NCBI RefSeq assembly: GCF_015223195.1
Contig: NZ_JADFUA010000002.1
Coordinates: forward strand, 62,001 to 126,000
Direction of reading: 5' to 3'
DNA length: 64,000 bases
Origin: Chitinilyticum piscinae
GTDB lineage: Bacteria > Pseudomonadota > Gammaproteobacteria > Burkholderiales > Chitinibacteraceae
Shown: in pieces, positions 46,406-55,753 of the stretch
How positions within the stretch are numbered: position 1 is the first letter of the stretch
Layout: each line of letters starts with the position of its first letter
The notes under the pieces: generated by a model
Databases searched by the model: none
What the model saw: the letters and a program-made list of their open reading frames with translations, nothing else
What the model was told of the DNA's origin: nothing
Position numbers and translations under genes: made by a program

Positions 46406-47337
46406 GGCTTTCCAGTGTTTTTGTAATTTCAAGAATTTTTGAAAATACTAAACCTGAAGTTTGATCTCGCGCAAATTCTTTCGCTTGCTCGCAGCGTCAC
46501 CAGTGGCTTGAACTTTGAAGGTGTGAATGTATTGCCTTGTATATTTTGAATTGCCTGGTTTACATGGCTATAGGTACATATGTATGCGGGGTAAGTGGGG
46601 GCGCTGTAAGTGTGGATGTTGCCATGGCGCCTGTACGAAGCAATGCCTGCAAAGGAATGAAGACTCCCTCTTCGGTCGGTCGCGGCGCATCTCGTACCGT
46701 GAATCCAGCTGCTGGCAGTTTTATTCTGCCGTGGCTGGCCACTGGCCACTGGCCACTGGCCACTGGCCACTTCGCGCTAGCGGCCAGGTAGGGGTAAAAC
46801 CTTACACAGCTGTTTTGTTGTTTCCTGAATACATATTGTGACAATTCAGTTAAATAACTGCTCGGGTAATTATTACATAAGCATATGGCAATGTACTGGC
46901 GCGCCTGGGTTGTTAAGGCTGGCACAAAGTGGTATCTCGATTGGTATATGTATATAACCATACGAAATATAGAAATTTTGAGTAAGCATTATGTTGGGCA
47001 TATTTGTTCTCTGATTACTCGCTTTGCTATGTCAGGAAGGCGCAATGACAGGCGGCTGGTCTTGAATTGCAGGCCGATATGACTCTGTAATAATCTCGCA
47101 TTCAATATGAATATTTGGGCAAAAGCCCTGTGCGCAAGCGGGATGTTGTTGTCAAGTTGTTGAAATAAAAACAAAAATAACTTGGCTTTGTTGCGGTGTC
47201 CTGCATCGGTTTTCTTGGCCGATATTTTCATGCTGAGTTCTGGTGTTATTGCTGGTCGACTTTAAGGCCGGTTGGCGAACTGACAGCGTGAAGCTGACGG
47301 CTGCAACATGCTGTGCGCAGGGTGGCCATTGAACAGA
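46406..47337. other. AT-rich gene-free stretch before the pil operon
   Basis: 932 bp between the divergent regulator and pilG-like genes, clearly more AT-rich than the rest (for example TATATGTATATAACCATACG near 46945). Open frames here are short, lack ribosome sites and have unnatural composition, so none is called. It contains five tandem copies of a 7-bp unit at 46736-46770. Promoters for the cyd operon (leftward) and the pil operon (rightward) must lie here; I could not assign -35/-10 boxes or a sigma-54 site with confidence. Confidence 0.5.
46736..46770. repeat. Five tandem copies of TGGCCAC
   Basis: A 7-bp unit repeated five times without a mismatch (46736-46742, 743-749, 750-756, 757-763, 764-770), preceded by a degenerate copy TGGC. 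Because 7 is not a multiple of 3, translated frames give SGQWPVA-type peptides seen as spurious hypothetical proteins in various bacteria. It probably arises by slippage. Confidence 0.9.
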
Positions 47338-48168
47338 ATGCATCAGCGTCGATCATTTGCAATAACCTTACTTGGTCTTGGCGAGGCGGAAGTGCGCCTT
47401 GTGCGGAGCATCTGTGCCTTGACGGCAAGCCGCCAGCGCAGCTTCCGGGTTCTGGATGATCTGCAGAAGAGGGCGGACATCTTTATCGCGAATGCCGAAT
47501 CCGCGGCCGTGCTGGATATCCTGCGCAGGCTCAACCGCCATAACCGCGTTCCGGTCATTTATGTTGCGCGCAACGAAATCGATCTGGGCGACTACCAGCT
47601 CAAGCGGCCAATGCTGCCTACGGCACTGCTGAAAATGCTGGAAACGGTAACGATCGCCGCACACAACTTCACGCCGGAGCTGGATCGCATTGGTGCTGCA
47701 GAGTTGCAGGGCAACGATCCGGAGAGCAACCAGCTGATCAATCAGGTGTTGTCCAGCAATTCGGCCAAGCAATTTTTCCGCGCGCTGATCATTGATGACA
47801 GTCCGACGGTGCGCAAGCAGCTTGAGCTCTTCCTCAAGCTGCTGGGTGGCGAGATCGACTGCGCCGAAACCGGTGAGGCAGGCATCTACCTTGCCTGCAA
47901 CAACGATTACGACATGATTTTTCTCGATGTCGTCCTGCCGAATGTCGATGGGTATCAGGTCTGCAAGACCATCCGCAAGAACCGCGCAACTCGTGAGACG
48001 CCCATCATCATGCTCACCAGCAAGAGTTCGCCCTTTGATCGTGTGCGGGGCACGCTGGCCGGCTGCAGCACCTACCTGACCAAACCGGTCGACAGCACCC
48101 TCTTCAAGGAGGTAGTGCAGAAATACCTGCCACTGGCCGTCAATAACGATGCCTTCCTGCCGGCCTAG
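47338..48168 (+). CDS. pilG: PilG-like response regulator with N-terminal pseudo-receiver
   Basis: 276 residues from the ATG at 47338 (a longer start at 47308 is possible; no good ribosome site for either). The C-terminal half (about 150-270) is a normal receiver: IIDDSPTVRKQ, phospho-acceptor D197 in IFLDVVLPNVDGYQVC, T in MLTSKSS and YLTKP. The N-terminal half has receiver-like alternation (SFAITLLGLGEAEVRL, ADIFIANAES, VPVIYVARN, LKRPMLPTALLKML) but no phosphorylatable aspartate, so it is probably a pseudo-receiver. First gene of the pilus chemosensory operon. PilG in Pseudomonas is a single receiver, so this form is unusual. Confidence 0.75.
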   Translation: MHQRRSFAITLLGLGEAEVRLVRSICALTASRQRSFRVLDDLQKRADIFIANAESAAVLDILRRLNRHNRVPVIYVARNEIDLGDYQLKRPMLPTALLKMLETVTIAAHNFTPELDRIGAAELQGNDPESNQLINQVLSSNSAKQFFRALIIDDSPTVRKQLELFLKLLGGEIDCAETGEAGIYLACNNDYDMIFLDVVLPNVDGYQVCKTIRKNRATRETPIIMLTSKSSPFDRVRGTLAGCSTYLTKPVDSTLFKEVVQKYLPLAVNNDAFLPA

Positions 48169-48204
48169 TGAGCACAAAGTGAATTTATACCTGAGGGTCA
48201 AACC

Positions 48205-48564
48205 ATGAAAAAAGTACTTGTTGTTGATGATTCCCCGGCTGATCTGGCCAATCTGCGTACCATTTTTACCGACGTCGGCTGCCTGGTTTCCACCGCATCC
48301 ACCGGCAGCGAAGCGGTCAAGAAAGCGCGCGCCGACAAGCCGAACATCATTTTTCTGGACATCGTGATGCCGGACATGGATGGCTATGAAGCGTGTCGCC
48401 TGCTCAGTGAAGAGCCGGCAACCAAGGATATCCCCGTGGTGTTTGTCACCAGCAAGGGGCAGAAGGCCGATCGTGTGTGGGGGCAGATGCAGGGGGCCAA
48501 GGGCTATGTGGTCAAGCCGTATTCCGCTGATCAGCTGATTGATCAGCTGAAAGCGCTGGCGTAA
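48205..48564 (+). CDS. pilH: PilH response regulator
   Basis: 119 residues, one receiver domain. D8/D9, phospho-acceptor D52 in IIFLDIVMPDMDG, T82 and K104 in YVVKPYS are present; there is no output domain. In the Chp system PilH counterbalances PilG and influences pilus retraction and cAMP. Ribosome site GAGGGT. Followed after 6 nt by pilI. Confidence 0.92.
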   Translation: MKKVLVVDDSPADLANLRTIFTDVGCLVSTASTGSEAVKKARADKPNIIFLDIVMPDMDGYEACRLLSEEPATKDIPVVFVTSKGQKADRVWGQMQGAKGYVVKPYSADQLIDQLKALA

Positions 48565-48570
48565 GCAATC

Positions 48571-49053
48571 ATGGGAATGCCAGCTACGCTCCTGACCGGA
48601 AAGGCTCCCCAGCCTGCACCGGAGTCCGTCGTGCGCCGCTACGGCGTGATTACCGGGGGGCTGCACCTGTTACTGCCGCAGGAAGTGCCTTCGGAGTTGC
48701 TGCATGAGCAGGCGGTCAACCGCATCTTGCTGGCTCAGCCTGCCTTGCGCGGGGTCACCAATGTCCGTGGTGCCCTGTTGCCGGTGTTCGACCTTGCCCG
48801 GCTGCTGGCCATTCCCGATTCCAGCGCAGACAAGATTCTGATGCTGGGCAAACTTCCCGATGCCTTGGGATTGTTTGTTCATGATTTCCCGCATGCACTG
48901 ACAGGATTGCAGCGCTGCGTTGATCCGGTCGTACCCCCGCTGTTACAGCCTTACCTGCAAGGCGCCTGGCTGCTTGACCGGGTGCAGTGGCTCGAAATCG
49001 ATCTGCTGCAACTGTTCCGTGATCTGGCAAGACATGCCGCGCACAAAGAGTAA
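48571..49053 (+). CDS. pilI: PilI, CheW-like adaptor
   Basis: 160 residues. A single CheW-like domain with VRRYGVITGGLHLLLPQEV at the N-terminal strand and RGVTNVRGALLPVFDLARLL, the usual CheW core. It couples the PilJ receptor to the PilL kinase at the cell pole. Somewhat diverged but fixed by context between pilH and pilJ. Confidence 0.88.
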   Translation: MGMPATLLTGKAPQPAPESVVRRYGVITGGLHLLLPQEVPSELLHEQAVNRILLAQPALRGVTNVRGALLPVFDLARLLAIPDSSADKILMLGKLPDALGLFVHDFPHALTGLQRCVDPVVPPLLQPYLQGAWLLDRVQWLEIDLLQLFRDLARHAAHKE

Positions 49054-49065
49054 AGGACTCAAGTG

Positions 49066-51177
49066 ATGAATTTGTACAAAAAACTGGTGCAGCGCCTTGA
49101 TGCTGCACTGAATGAGCGCTCGGTTGCCTGGCGTACCCAGACCCTGTCCCGTGGAATCGTGGGTGGCTTTGCCGCACTGGGTGCCATTTACGTAGGCACC
49201 TTTGCTCTGGGCCAATATGCCGAGCATCGTCTGGAGCAGGTGAACCGCTTCGAGTTGTCGCTGAAATCCGCCGAAACCGAATACGTATTGACACGGCGTA
49301 ATGAAAAAAACTTCTATCTGCCGTTCAAGACTGACAAGCCGCGCTATCTGAAGCAGCATGATGAGCAGACCGCCAAGTTGCGCAAGTCCATCGAGCAGGT
49401 GCTCGCCATGTCGCCTGACGAGGCCAGCGCCGAAAAAGCCCGTGAAATGTTGCAGGCGGTAAAGCTGTACAAGGATAAATTTGATATTTCCGCACGCAAG
49501 ATGATCGAAGCGGGTTACTCCCCGGAGACCGGTCTGCACAAGCAGATGCGTGAAGCGATCAATACGCTGGAAGACAAGCTCGGTGACAATTCTGCTGAGC
49601 TGACCATTTCCAAGCTGCAACTGCGCCGTCACGAAAAGGACTTTATCCAGCGTGACGAACTGAAGTACAAGGAACAACACGTTGCCGAGCGTGCTGTTTT
49701 CATGGCAGCACTGGCGCGCTCAGCTCAGCCCAACAAGGAAGAAATTGGCCAGTTGTTCAACCAGTATGTAGTTGCATTTGATGCCTACGTTGAGGCTCAG
49801 TTGGCCGCGCGAGCTGCAGAAAAAGAGGCTAACAAGGCGTCGGATATTCCGGAGGAAGTACTGGAAAATCTGACCAAGGTGGCGCAATCTGCGATTGCCT
49901 CGCAAAAGGCGACAGGTAACCTGCTGTCGACCATTTCGCTGTCGGTATTTACCGTTGTTCTGGCCATCATTGCAGCGATGCTGACGCTGATGGTTACACT
50001 GATTGCCAAGGGGATTCGCCTGCCGGTGGAGCATCTGCACAATACCGTGGAGGCGCTGGCCAAGGGTGAGGATGTCCGTGCCGATATGGATCATCCGGAT
50101 GAATTCGGTGAACTGGGCCGCTCGTTTGACCGCATGATTGAAGATCGTAATGCCGTACAGCGCGCGATCGTTGAGGAAAACGAACAGCTCAACGATGCCG
50201 TGTTGAATCTGCTGCAGGCCGTGGCAGTATTGGCCCGCAAGGATCTGACCCACAAGGTGCCGGTAACCGAAGATGTAACCGGCCCGGTTGCCGATGCGTT
50301 GAACCTACTGGCGTCCGAAACGGCGAAAGTATTGCAGCGCGTTTCCGATCTGTCCGCCGATGTGAGCCAGGCATCGCTGCTGGTGAAGGAACACAGTGAC
50401 GAGGTGGTGGAAGTCGCCGAGAAGGAACGCGAGGAAGTCGAAAAGGCCGCCAAGGCGCTGACGCTGGCTGCGGAGTCGATGACCAAGATTGCCGCCGTCG
50501 CCCGCAGTGCCAACCAGTCGGCCGAGCAGGCAATGAAAACGACACGACAGGCGCTGGAAACGGTAAACACCACGGTTAGCGGCATTAACAATACCCGCGA
50601 AACCATCCGTGAAACCGAAAAGCGCATCAAGCGCTTGGGTGAGCGTTCGCAGGAAATTTCGCTGGCAGTAAACCTGATCAACTCGATCTCGGAACGTACC
50701 CACATCCTGGCGCTGAACGCTTCGATGCACGCCGCGTCCGCGGGTGAAGCGGGGCGCGGCTTTGCTGTGGTTGCCGATGAGGTTCAGCGTCTGGCGGAAA
50801 ATGCCCGTCAGGCGACCCAGCAGATTTCATCGCTGGTGCATAACATCCAGGCAGATACCGCTGAAACGGTCAGTGCCATGAACCAGGCCATCGAGCAGGT
50901 GGTGGCGGGCTCGCGTCTGGCGGAACAAGCCGGCCAGCAGATGGAAGTAACCGAACAGAACACGGCGCAGCTGGTGAGGGCGGTACAGCAGATTGCTGCG
51001 GCGTCCGAAGCTCAGGTTCGGGTGAACCGTGATCTGGTGGTGCGTACCGAGGCCATTAATGCCTCCACGCAATACACGAACGAAAAGCTGAAAGAACAGG
51101 CACAGCATACCTATAGCCTCGTTGAGTACGCCCGCGGCCTGCTGTCTGCCGTTCGCGTATTCAAGCTGCCGGGCTGA
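49066..51177 (+). CDS. pilJ: PilJ, methyl-accepting chemoreceptor of the pilus system
   Basis: 703 residues. TM1 about 28-48 ([20 protein letters not shown]), a large helical periplasmic domain with [18 protein letters not shown]2 about 290-318 ([21 protein letters not shown]), a HAMP domain and the MCP signalling hairpin [41 protein letters not shown] (tip near residue 543-560). It senses surface contact or pilin and signals to PilL. ATG at 49066 with AAGGA before it; a GTG one codon earlier is not preferred. Confidence 0.93.
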   Translation: MNLYKKLVQRLDAALNERSVAWRTQTLSRGIVGGFAALGAIYVGTFALGQYAEHRLEQVNRFELSLKSAETEYVLTRRNEKNFYLPFKTDKPRYLKQHDEQTAKLRKSIEQVLAMSPDEASAEKAREMLQAVKLYKDKFDISARKMIEAGYSPETGLHKQMREAINTLEDKLGDNSAELTISKLQLRRHEKDFIQRDELKYKEQHVAERAVFMAALARSAQPNKEEIGQLFNQYVVAFDAYVEAQLAARAAEKEANKASDIPEEVLENLTKVAQSAIASQKATGNLLSTISLSVFTVVLAIIAAMLTLMVTLIAKGIRLPVEHLHNTVEALAKGEDVRADMDHPDEFGELGRSFDRMIEDRNAVQRAIVEENEQLNDAVLNLLQAVAVLARKDLTHKVPVTEDVTGPVADALNLLASETAKVLQRVSDLSADVSQASLLVKEHSDEVVEVAEKEREEVEKAAKALTLAAESMTKIAAVARSANQSAEQAMKTTRQALETVNTTVSGINNTRETIRETEKRIKRLGERSQEISLAVNLINSISERTHILALNASMHAASAGEAGRGFAVVADEVQRLAENARQATQQISSLVHNIQADTAETVSAMNQAIEQVVAGSRLAEQAGQQMEVTEQNTAQLVRAVQQIAAASEAQVRVNRDLVVRTEAINASTQYTNEKLKEQAQHTYSLVEYARGLLSAVRVFKLPG

Positions 51178-51380
51178 TGCGCAGAGGCGCGGGGGGCGGC
51201 TTGGCTCCCGTACTGCCCTTCAACCGTTCTCGATGCAGAAATGCCCCGAGCGTCGTTTGCGAAATGCCTGAGGTAGGTGCTGCCCAATAGGGCGAGCCGG
51301 CTCGGGCGACTGCATTTGTTCTCTACCGTCACCGGTGCCAGGCCGGTGCGAGTAATCCGCGTATTCCACAAGGGGGCCCA

Positions 51381-54300
51381 GTGCTCGCTGAATCGTCTGC
51401 TGCAATTTTGGCAGCACTAGCTACTGCCATTGATCATTATCACCAGGCTGCCACGGCCGAAGATGCTGCGCTAGCGCTGCGCGATGCCGTCCGTGTGGTG
51501 AACCAGCTGGGATCGCTGGCTGAAGATGTTGGCCAGATTGGTTTCTGCAGTTACTGCAGCATGCTGGGTGAGCAGCTCGGGCTTGTTGCCAGTCAGGGGG
51601 GCAGCCGAGTTTCTGCCGCCATGGTGTCGGTCATGGGGGCTTATCTGGGCAGTCCATCGGAGCAAACCCGCGCGGATTTGCTGGCGGTGCTGGCTGATCC
51701 ATGCTGGAGCAGCCCGCTGGGGCACGATGACCTCCTGCTGATGGCTCAACTGCTGACGCTGGATATGTCCCTGGCTGAGGATGCTGGGGCAGGTGTGTCT
51801 GGCGCAGTGGAAGATGCCATACTGGACACTGTTCTGCTTGGCGATGTTCCGCAAACGCCTGATGACGGCGGTGAGGCCGAATTGCTGGCCTCGTTGGCAG
51901 AGCTCGAAGCCGAGGCGGCCACTGCCGCGCATGAATTGTTCGATTCCTTCGGATTGATTGATGACATTGCGGCATTGCTGCGTCAGGACTGGCATCGCCA
52001 GAGCCTTGCAAAAGCGCTACAGGCCTTGTCACTAGCTGCCCGCCATCAGCAGCAATTGGCTCTGGATTCACTGTGCCAGCATCTGGACAAGCTCTTGGAA
52101 GTTCGGGCCTGCCGCTGTCGCGAGCAACTGTCCGAACAGTTGCCCCTGCTGTTGCTGGATGCCGTGCTTGGCGACGCAGGTTGCGTTGCGGGGCTTTGGC
52201 AGCGGGCGGACGCCCTTTTTGCCGAGCAGTCTGATGCCGATTGCCTGGTTGACGTCGCCAACTGCATGGCTCCAGTCGCGCCGCAGGATACTGCTGCGAG
52301 CATGGTCGTTGCGACCGATGCTGACGATCCCGCTGTAGCGGAAGACATGCTCGCGATTCTGATTGCCGAACTGGATGACATTAATAGCCAGTTGCCGGCC
52401 CTGCAGGGGGGCGACAGTGGCCAGGAGTTGCTCGCGGAAATGCGCGGTTTGCTTGGCCGTCTTGAGGAAGTCTGCCGTGGTATAGGCATGCAGCCGCTGG
52501 CGGAATTGCTGGCGCTGATCGCGCAATCGCTGCACAGTAGCGATGTGGCAAGCCGCGATCTTGGCGAGAGCCTGTTACTGCTGCCATTCCGCCTGGGCCA
52601 GTATTGCAGGAATCTGCAGGACGAGCAGATTGTTGACGCACTGCTGGGCGGGCTGCCACTCACCGCAGCACCCAACTCCGCAATATTGGATGCATTGAAG
52701 CACCGTCTGCTGGCGCAGCCGCTGATGGCGGCCCAGCTGGCTGATCTCCCGCTGCGGCAGAAAGTGGCGCAAGCAGCCGATGTATCACTGGCTATTCCTG
52801 AAGATGTGAATCCGGAGCTGATGGAAGGCTTGCTGCAGGAGTTGCCCGTGCAGGCCGCCGCTTTTGCCCAGGCCATGCAGAAACTGGCAGCCGGGCAGGG
52901 TGCTGCAGCCGATATCGAGCTCGCCAAGCGTGCTGCACACACTCTCAAGGGGGCCGCCAATACGGTGGGGGTCGCCGGCGTTGCCAATCTGACTCACCAT
53001 CTTGAGGATGTACTGATTGCCCTCTCGGAGCACGGGCGAATGCCGGGGCAGGAAATGGCCATGCTCCTGACCGAGGCGGGTGATTGTCTCGAGAACATGG
53101 CCGAGGCATTGATGGGCATTGCGCCTGCACCAGCCGACGGTCTGGCCGTTTTGCAGCGAGTTCTGGATCTGGCCAACGCGATTGACTGTGACGGTATTCC
53201 CGCTGCTCTGCCACTTGCCGATAGCCGGGCAACACCAGAGTCTGCCGCCGTGGTTGCGGCCGAGCCCCCTCAGGAGCAGGCAGAAGCCATGCTGCGCATT
53301 CCGGCCGCACTGGTTGACGAAATTCTTGGCCTGCTGGGCGAATCGATTGTCTCGGTGGCACAAATGCGTGAACTGCTGACACAAGCCAGGGAAGTCAACC
53401 GGCGCATGCGCATGCAGAACCAGAATGTTCAGCAGCTGGTGGCTGATTTCGAACAGCGGCTCGAGGTACGCGGCCAGGGTAGTGCCTTGCTGGCTGCGAA
53501 CCAGGAATTCGATGCGCTGGAATTTGAAAGCTACAACGAATTGCACTCGATTTCGCGGCGGCTCACCGAGGCCAGCACGGATTCGCGTGAACTGGGGCTG
53601 GAAACGGAAAGTCTCTATCAGCGTCTGGGCGAAGCCATCGAAATGCAGCACAAGCTGCAGGTCAGCAACCAGGAGGTGGTAATGCGTACGCGCATGGTGC
53701 CGGTTAGCACCATCGAGGCCCGCCTGCAGCGCGCCGTGCGACAGACTTCGCGTCTGCTGGACAAGGATGTGGCCCTGATCGTACAGGGCGAACAAACCCT
53801 GATCGATAGTCATCTGCTCAACACGATTGTTGATCCACTCATGCATGTGCTGCGCAATGCCGTCGATCATGGCATCGAGAATCCCGCAATCCGCCTGCAC
53901 GCAGGCAAGGATGAACAGGGCCGGATCTGCTTGTCCTTTGCCCGTGAGGGTAATGCAATTGTGGTGCGCTGCAAGGATGATGGCGGCGGCCTGGATCTGC
54001 CGGCAATCCGGCAGAAGGCCGAGAGGCTGGGGCTGGTCGGGCATGATGCAGTTCTCAGTCGCACTGAAACCGCGCGCCTGATCCTGCGGCACGGTTTTTC
54101 GATCCGCGACGAAGCCAGCCAGGTTTCCGGGCGCGGCATCGGGATGGATATCGTGCTGTCGACGGTCAATGCGCTCAAGGGTAACCTGATTCTGCATTCC
54201 GAGCAGGAGCAGGGCTTGCTGGTCGAAATGCGCTTCCCAGTTTCACTGGTTGCCAGCCATGCCCTGCTGGTTGAGTCCCAGCAACACCGGATGGCGATTT

Positions 54301-55112
54301 CAACCAGCGGCATTCTTGACTTGATCTATTACGATCTGGCTGATGTCCACAGCGAGAATGATGGAGGACGCGCGATCAGTGTCGGCGAGCAGCGCGTGCC
54401 GCTGATCGAGCTGGAAAAACTCTTCGGCTTGCCGGTGCCGGCAATCAGCGCCCAAAAGGCTGGCTTGCCAGCGATCGTGTTGCAGCTGGATTCGGGGGCA
54501 TTGAAGGCCGTGCAGGTGCAGCGTGTCATCGATTCGCGCGATATCGTGCTGAAGGATCTCGGCCAGTTTGTGCCGCGCATCCCCGGTGTACTGGGCGCAA
54601 CCGTACTGGGCGATGGTAGCGTCGCAACGGTGGTTGATCTGCGCGAATTGCTCGATAGTGAATTGATTGCGCTGAACGCGCTGGCAGCCGCAGGTCCGGA
54701 TGCCGATGCGCCGCAGCTGCCACGGGCGTTGGTGGTTGATGATTCGATCTCTGCACGCCGAGCGACTACGCAATTCATGCGCGACTCAGGCTTTGAAGTT
54801 CGTTCGGCACTGGATGGTCTGGATGCGATCGAGCAGCTGGAAAACTGGCAGCCCGATATCGTACTGGTCGACATGGAGATGCCACGGATGAATGGCCTGG
54901 AGCTGGCCGCGTATTTCCGCACGCAGGAGCATCTGCGGCAGATCCCGATCATCATGATTACCTCGCGCTCGACCGAGAAACACCGCCGTCAGGCAGAGCT
55001 TTCAGGTGTTTCGCGCTATCTGGTGAAGCCCTTTCAGGATGAAGTGCTGATCACCCAGGTCATGGATCTCATGCAGCAGACCGGCTCGCCGGCTAGGGCG
55101 CTGGCGGTATAA
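51381..55112 (+). CDS. pilL: PilL/ChpA-type hybrid CheA kinase
   Basis: 1243 residues, GTG start with AAGGGGG upstream. A long Ala/Leu-rich helical N-terminus (about 1-490, probably degenerate Hpt-like repeats), one clear Hpt domain (AKRAAHTLKGAANTVG, phospho-acceptor H520), a dimerisation and ATPase core (DPLMHVLRNAVDHGIEN near 820, CKDDGGGL, SGRGIGMDIV), a CheW-like domain (about 950-1095) and a C-terminal receiver (VVDDSISARRAT, phospho-acceptor D1164 in VLVDMEMPRMNG, LVKPF). It is about half the length of Pseudomonas ChpA, with far fewer intact Hpt domains. A 203-bp gap separates it from pilJ. Confidence 0.92.
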   Translation: MLAESSAAILAALATAIDHYHQAATAEDAALALRDAVRVVNQLGSLAEDVGQIGFCSYCSMLGEQLGLVASQGGSRVSAAMVSVMGAYLGSPSEQTRADLLAVLADPCWSSPLGHDDLLLMAQLLTLDMSLAEDAGAGVSGAVEDAILDTVLLGDVPQTPDDGGEAELLASLAELEAEAATAAHELFDSFGLIDDIAALLRQDWHRQSLAKALQALSLAARHQQQLALDSLCQHLDKLLEVRACRCREQLSEQLPLLLLDAVLGDAGCVAGLWQRADALFAEQSDADCLVDVANCMAPVAPQDTAASMVVATDADDPAVAEDMLAILIAELDDINSQLPALQGGDSGQELLAEMRGLLGRLEEVCRGIGMQPLAELLALIAQSLHSSDVASRDLGESLLLLPFRLGQYCRNLQDEQIVDALLGGLPLTAAPNSAILDALKHRLLAQPLMAAQLADLPLRQKVAQAADVSLAIPEDVNPELMEGLLQELPVQAAAFAQAMQKLAAGQGAAADIELAKRAAHTLKGAANTVGVAGVANLTHHLEDVLIALSEHGRMPGQEMAMLLTEAGDCLENMAEALMGIAPAPADGLAVLQRVLDLANAIDCDGIPAALPLADSRATPESAAVVAAEPPQEQAEAMLRIPAALVDEILGLLGESIVSVAQMRELLTQAREVNRRMRMQNQNVQQLVADFEQRLEVRGQGSALLAANQEFDALEFESYNELHSISRRLTEASTDSRELGLETESLYQRLGEAIEMQHKLQVSNQEVVMRTRMVPVSTIEARLQRAVRQTSRLLDKDVALIVQGEQTLIDSHLLNTIVDPLMHVLRNAVDHGIENPAIRLHAGKDEQGRICLSFAREGNAIVVRCKDDGGGLDLPAIRQKAERLGLVGHDAVLSRTETARLILRHGFSIRDEASQVSGRGIGMDIVLSTVNALKGNLILHSEQEQGLLVEMRFPVSLVASHALLVESQQHRMAISTSGILDLIYYDLADVHSENDGGRAISVGEQRVPLIELEKLFGLPVPAISAQKAGLPAIVLQLDSGALKAVQVQRVIDSRDIVLKDLGQFVPRIPGVLGATVLGDGSVATVVDLRELLDSELIALNALAAAGPDADAPQLPRALVVDDSISARRATTQFMRDSGFEVRSALDGLDAIEQLENWQPDIVLVDMEMPRMNGLELAAYFRTQEHLRQIPIIMITSRSTEKHRRQAELSGVSRYLVKPFQDEVLITQVMDLMQQTGSPARALAV

Positions 55113-55159
55113 GTCAGCACCCGTACCCAGCTCTGGGCCCGTGCCATCGCAGAGCAGGT

Positions 55160-55753
55160 TTATGGCCGGGCAAACGTCTGTCGCGCGGCAGTCACCCGCG
55201 CGCGGATCACGCAGTCGGCAGCGTGATCGTTGACCAGCCCCATTGCCTGCATCAGCGCATACATCGTCGTTGGCCCGACGAATTTCCAGCCCCGTTTTTT
55301 CAGGGCCTTGGACAGCGCCAATGATTCGGGCGTTTGCGCAGCAACTTGCGGGCCGGGGGCGGCCTGCGGCTCGTAGCGCCAGAAAAACGTTGCCAGCGAG
55401 CCGGCTTCGTCAACCAGCTCCAGCGCACGCTGCGCATTATTGATCGTCGCCTCGATCTTGCCGCGATGGCGCACGATGCCGGCATCCGCCAGCAGCCGCG
55501 CCACGTCGGCTTCCGTATAGCTTGCAACGATGCGGAAATCGAAACCGTCAAAGGCCCGGCGGAAGTTATCGCGCTTCCTGAGAATGGTGAGCCAGCTCAA
55601 GCCCGACTGGAAACCCTCCAGACACAACTTCTCGAACAGCCGCACGTCGTCCGCCACCGGATAGCCCCATTCATGGTCGTGGTAGGCGAGGTAGTCTGGT
55701 GCCGCGCCGCACCAGCGGCAGCGGGGGAGGTGGTCGGGGGCGAGTGTCGTCAT
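55160..55753 (-). CDS. tag: DNA-3-methyladenine glycosylase I
   Basis: 197 residues. PRCRWCGAAPDYLAYHDHEWGYPVADDVRLFEKLCLEGFQSGLSW is the Tag signature, with the zinc-binding cysteines near the N-terminus and matching C-terminal His/Cys ligands (NDHAADC). The enzyme excises 3-methyladenine from alkylated DNA. Its ATG overlaps the stop of the upstream LysR gene by 4 nt, so both are on one transcript. Confidence 0.95.
   Translation of the reverse strand: MTTLAPDHLPRCRWCGAAPDYLAYHDHEWGYPVADDVRLFEKLCLEGFQSGLSWLTILRKRDNFRRAFDGFDFRIVASYTEADVARLLADAGIVRHRGKIEATINNAQRALELVDEAGSLATFFWRYEPQAAPGPQVAAQTPESLALSKALKKRGWKFVGPTTMYALMQAMGLVNDHAADCVIRARVTAARQTFARP

Noticed and set aside
46560-46961. 133-codon minus-strand frame across the heptamer repeat
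   Set aside because: Its KWPVASGQWPVAS part is just the translated 7-bp repeat; the rest has no gene-like features.
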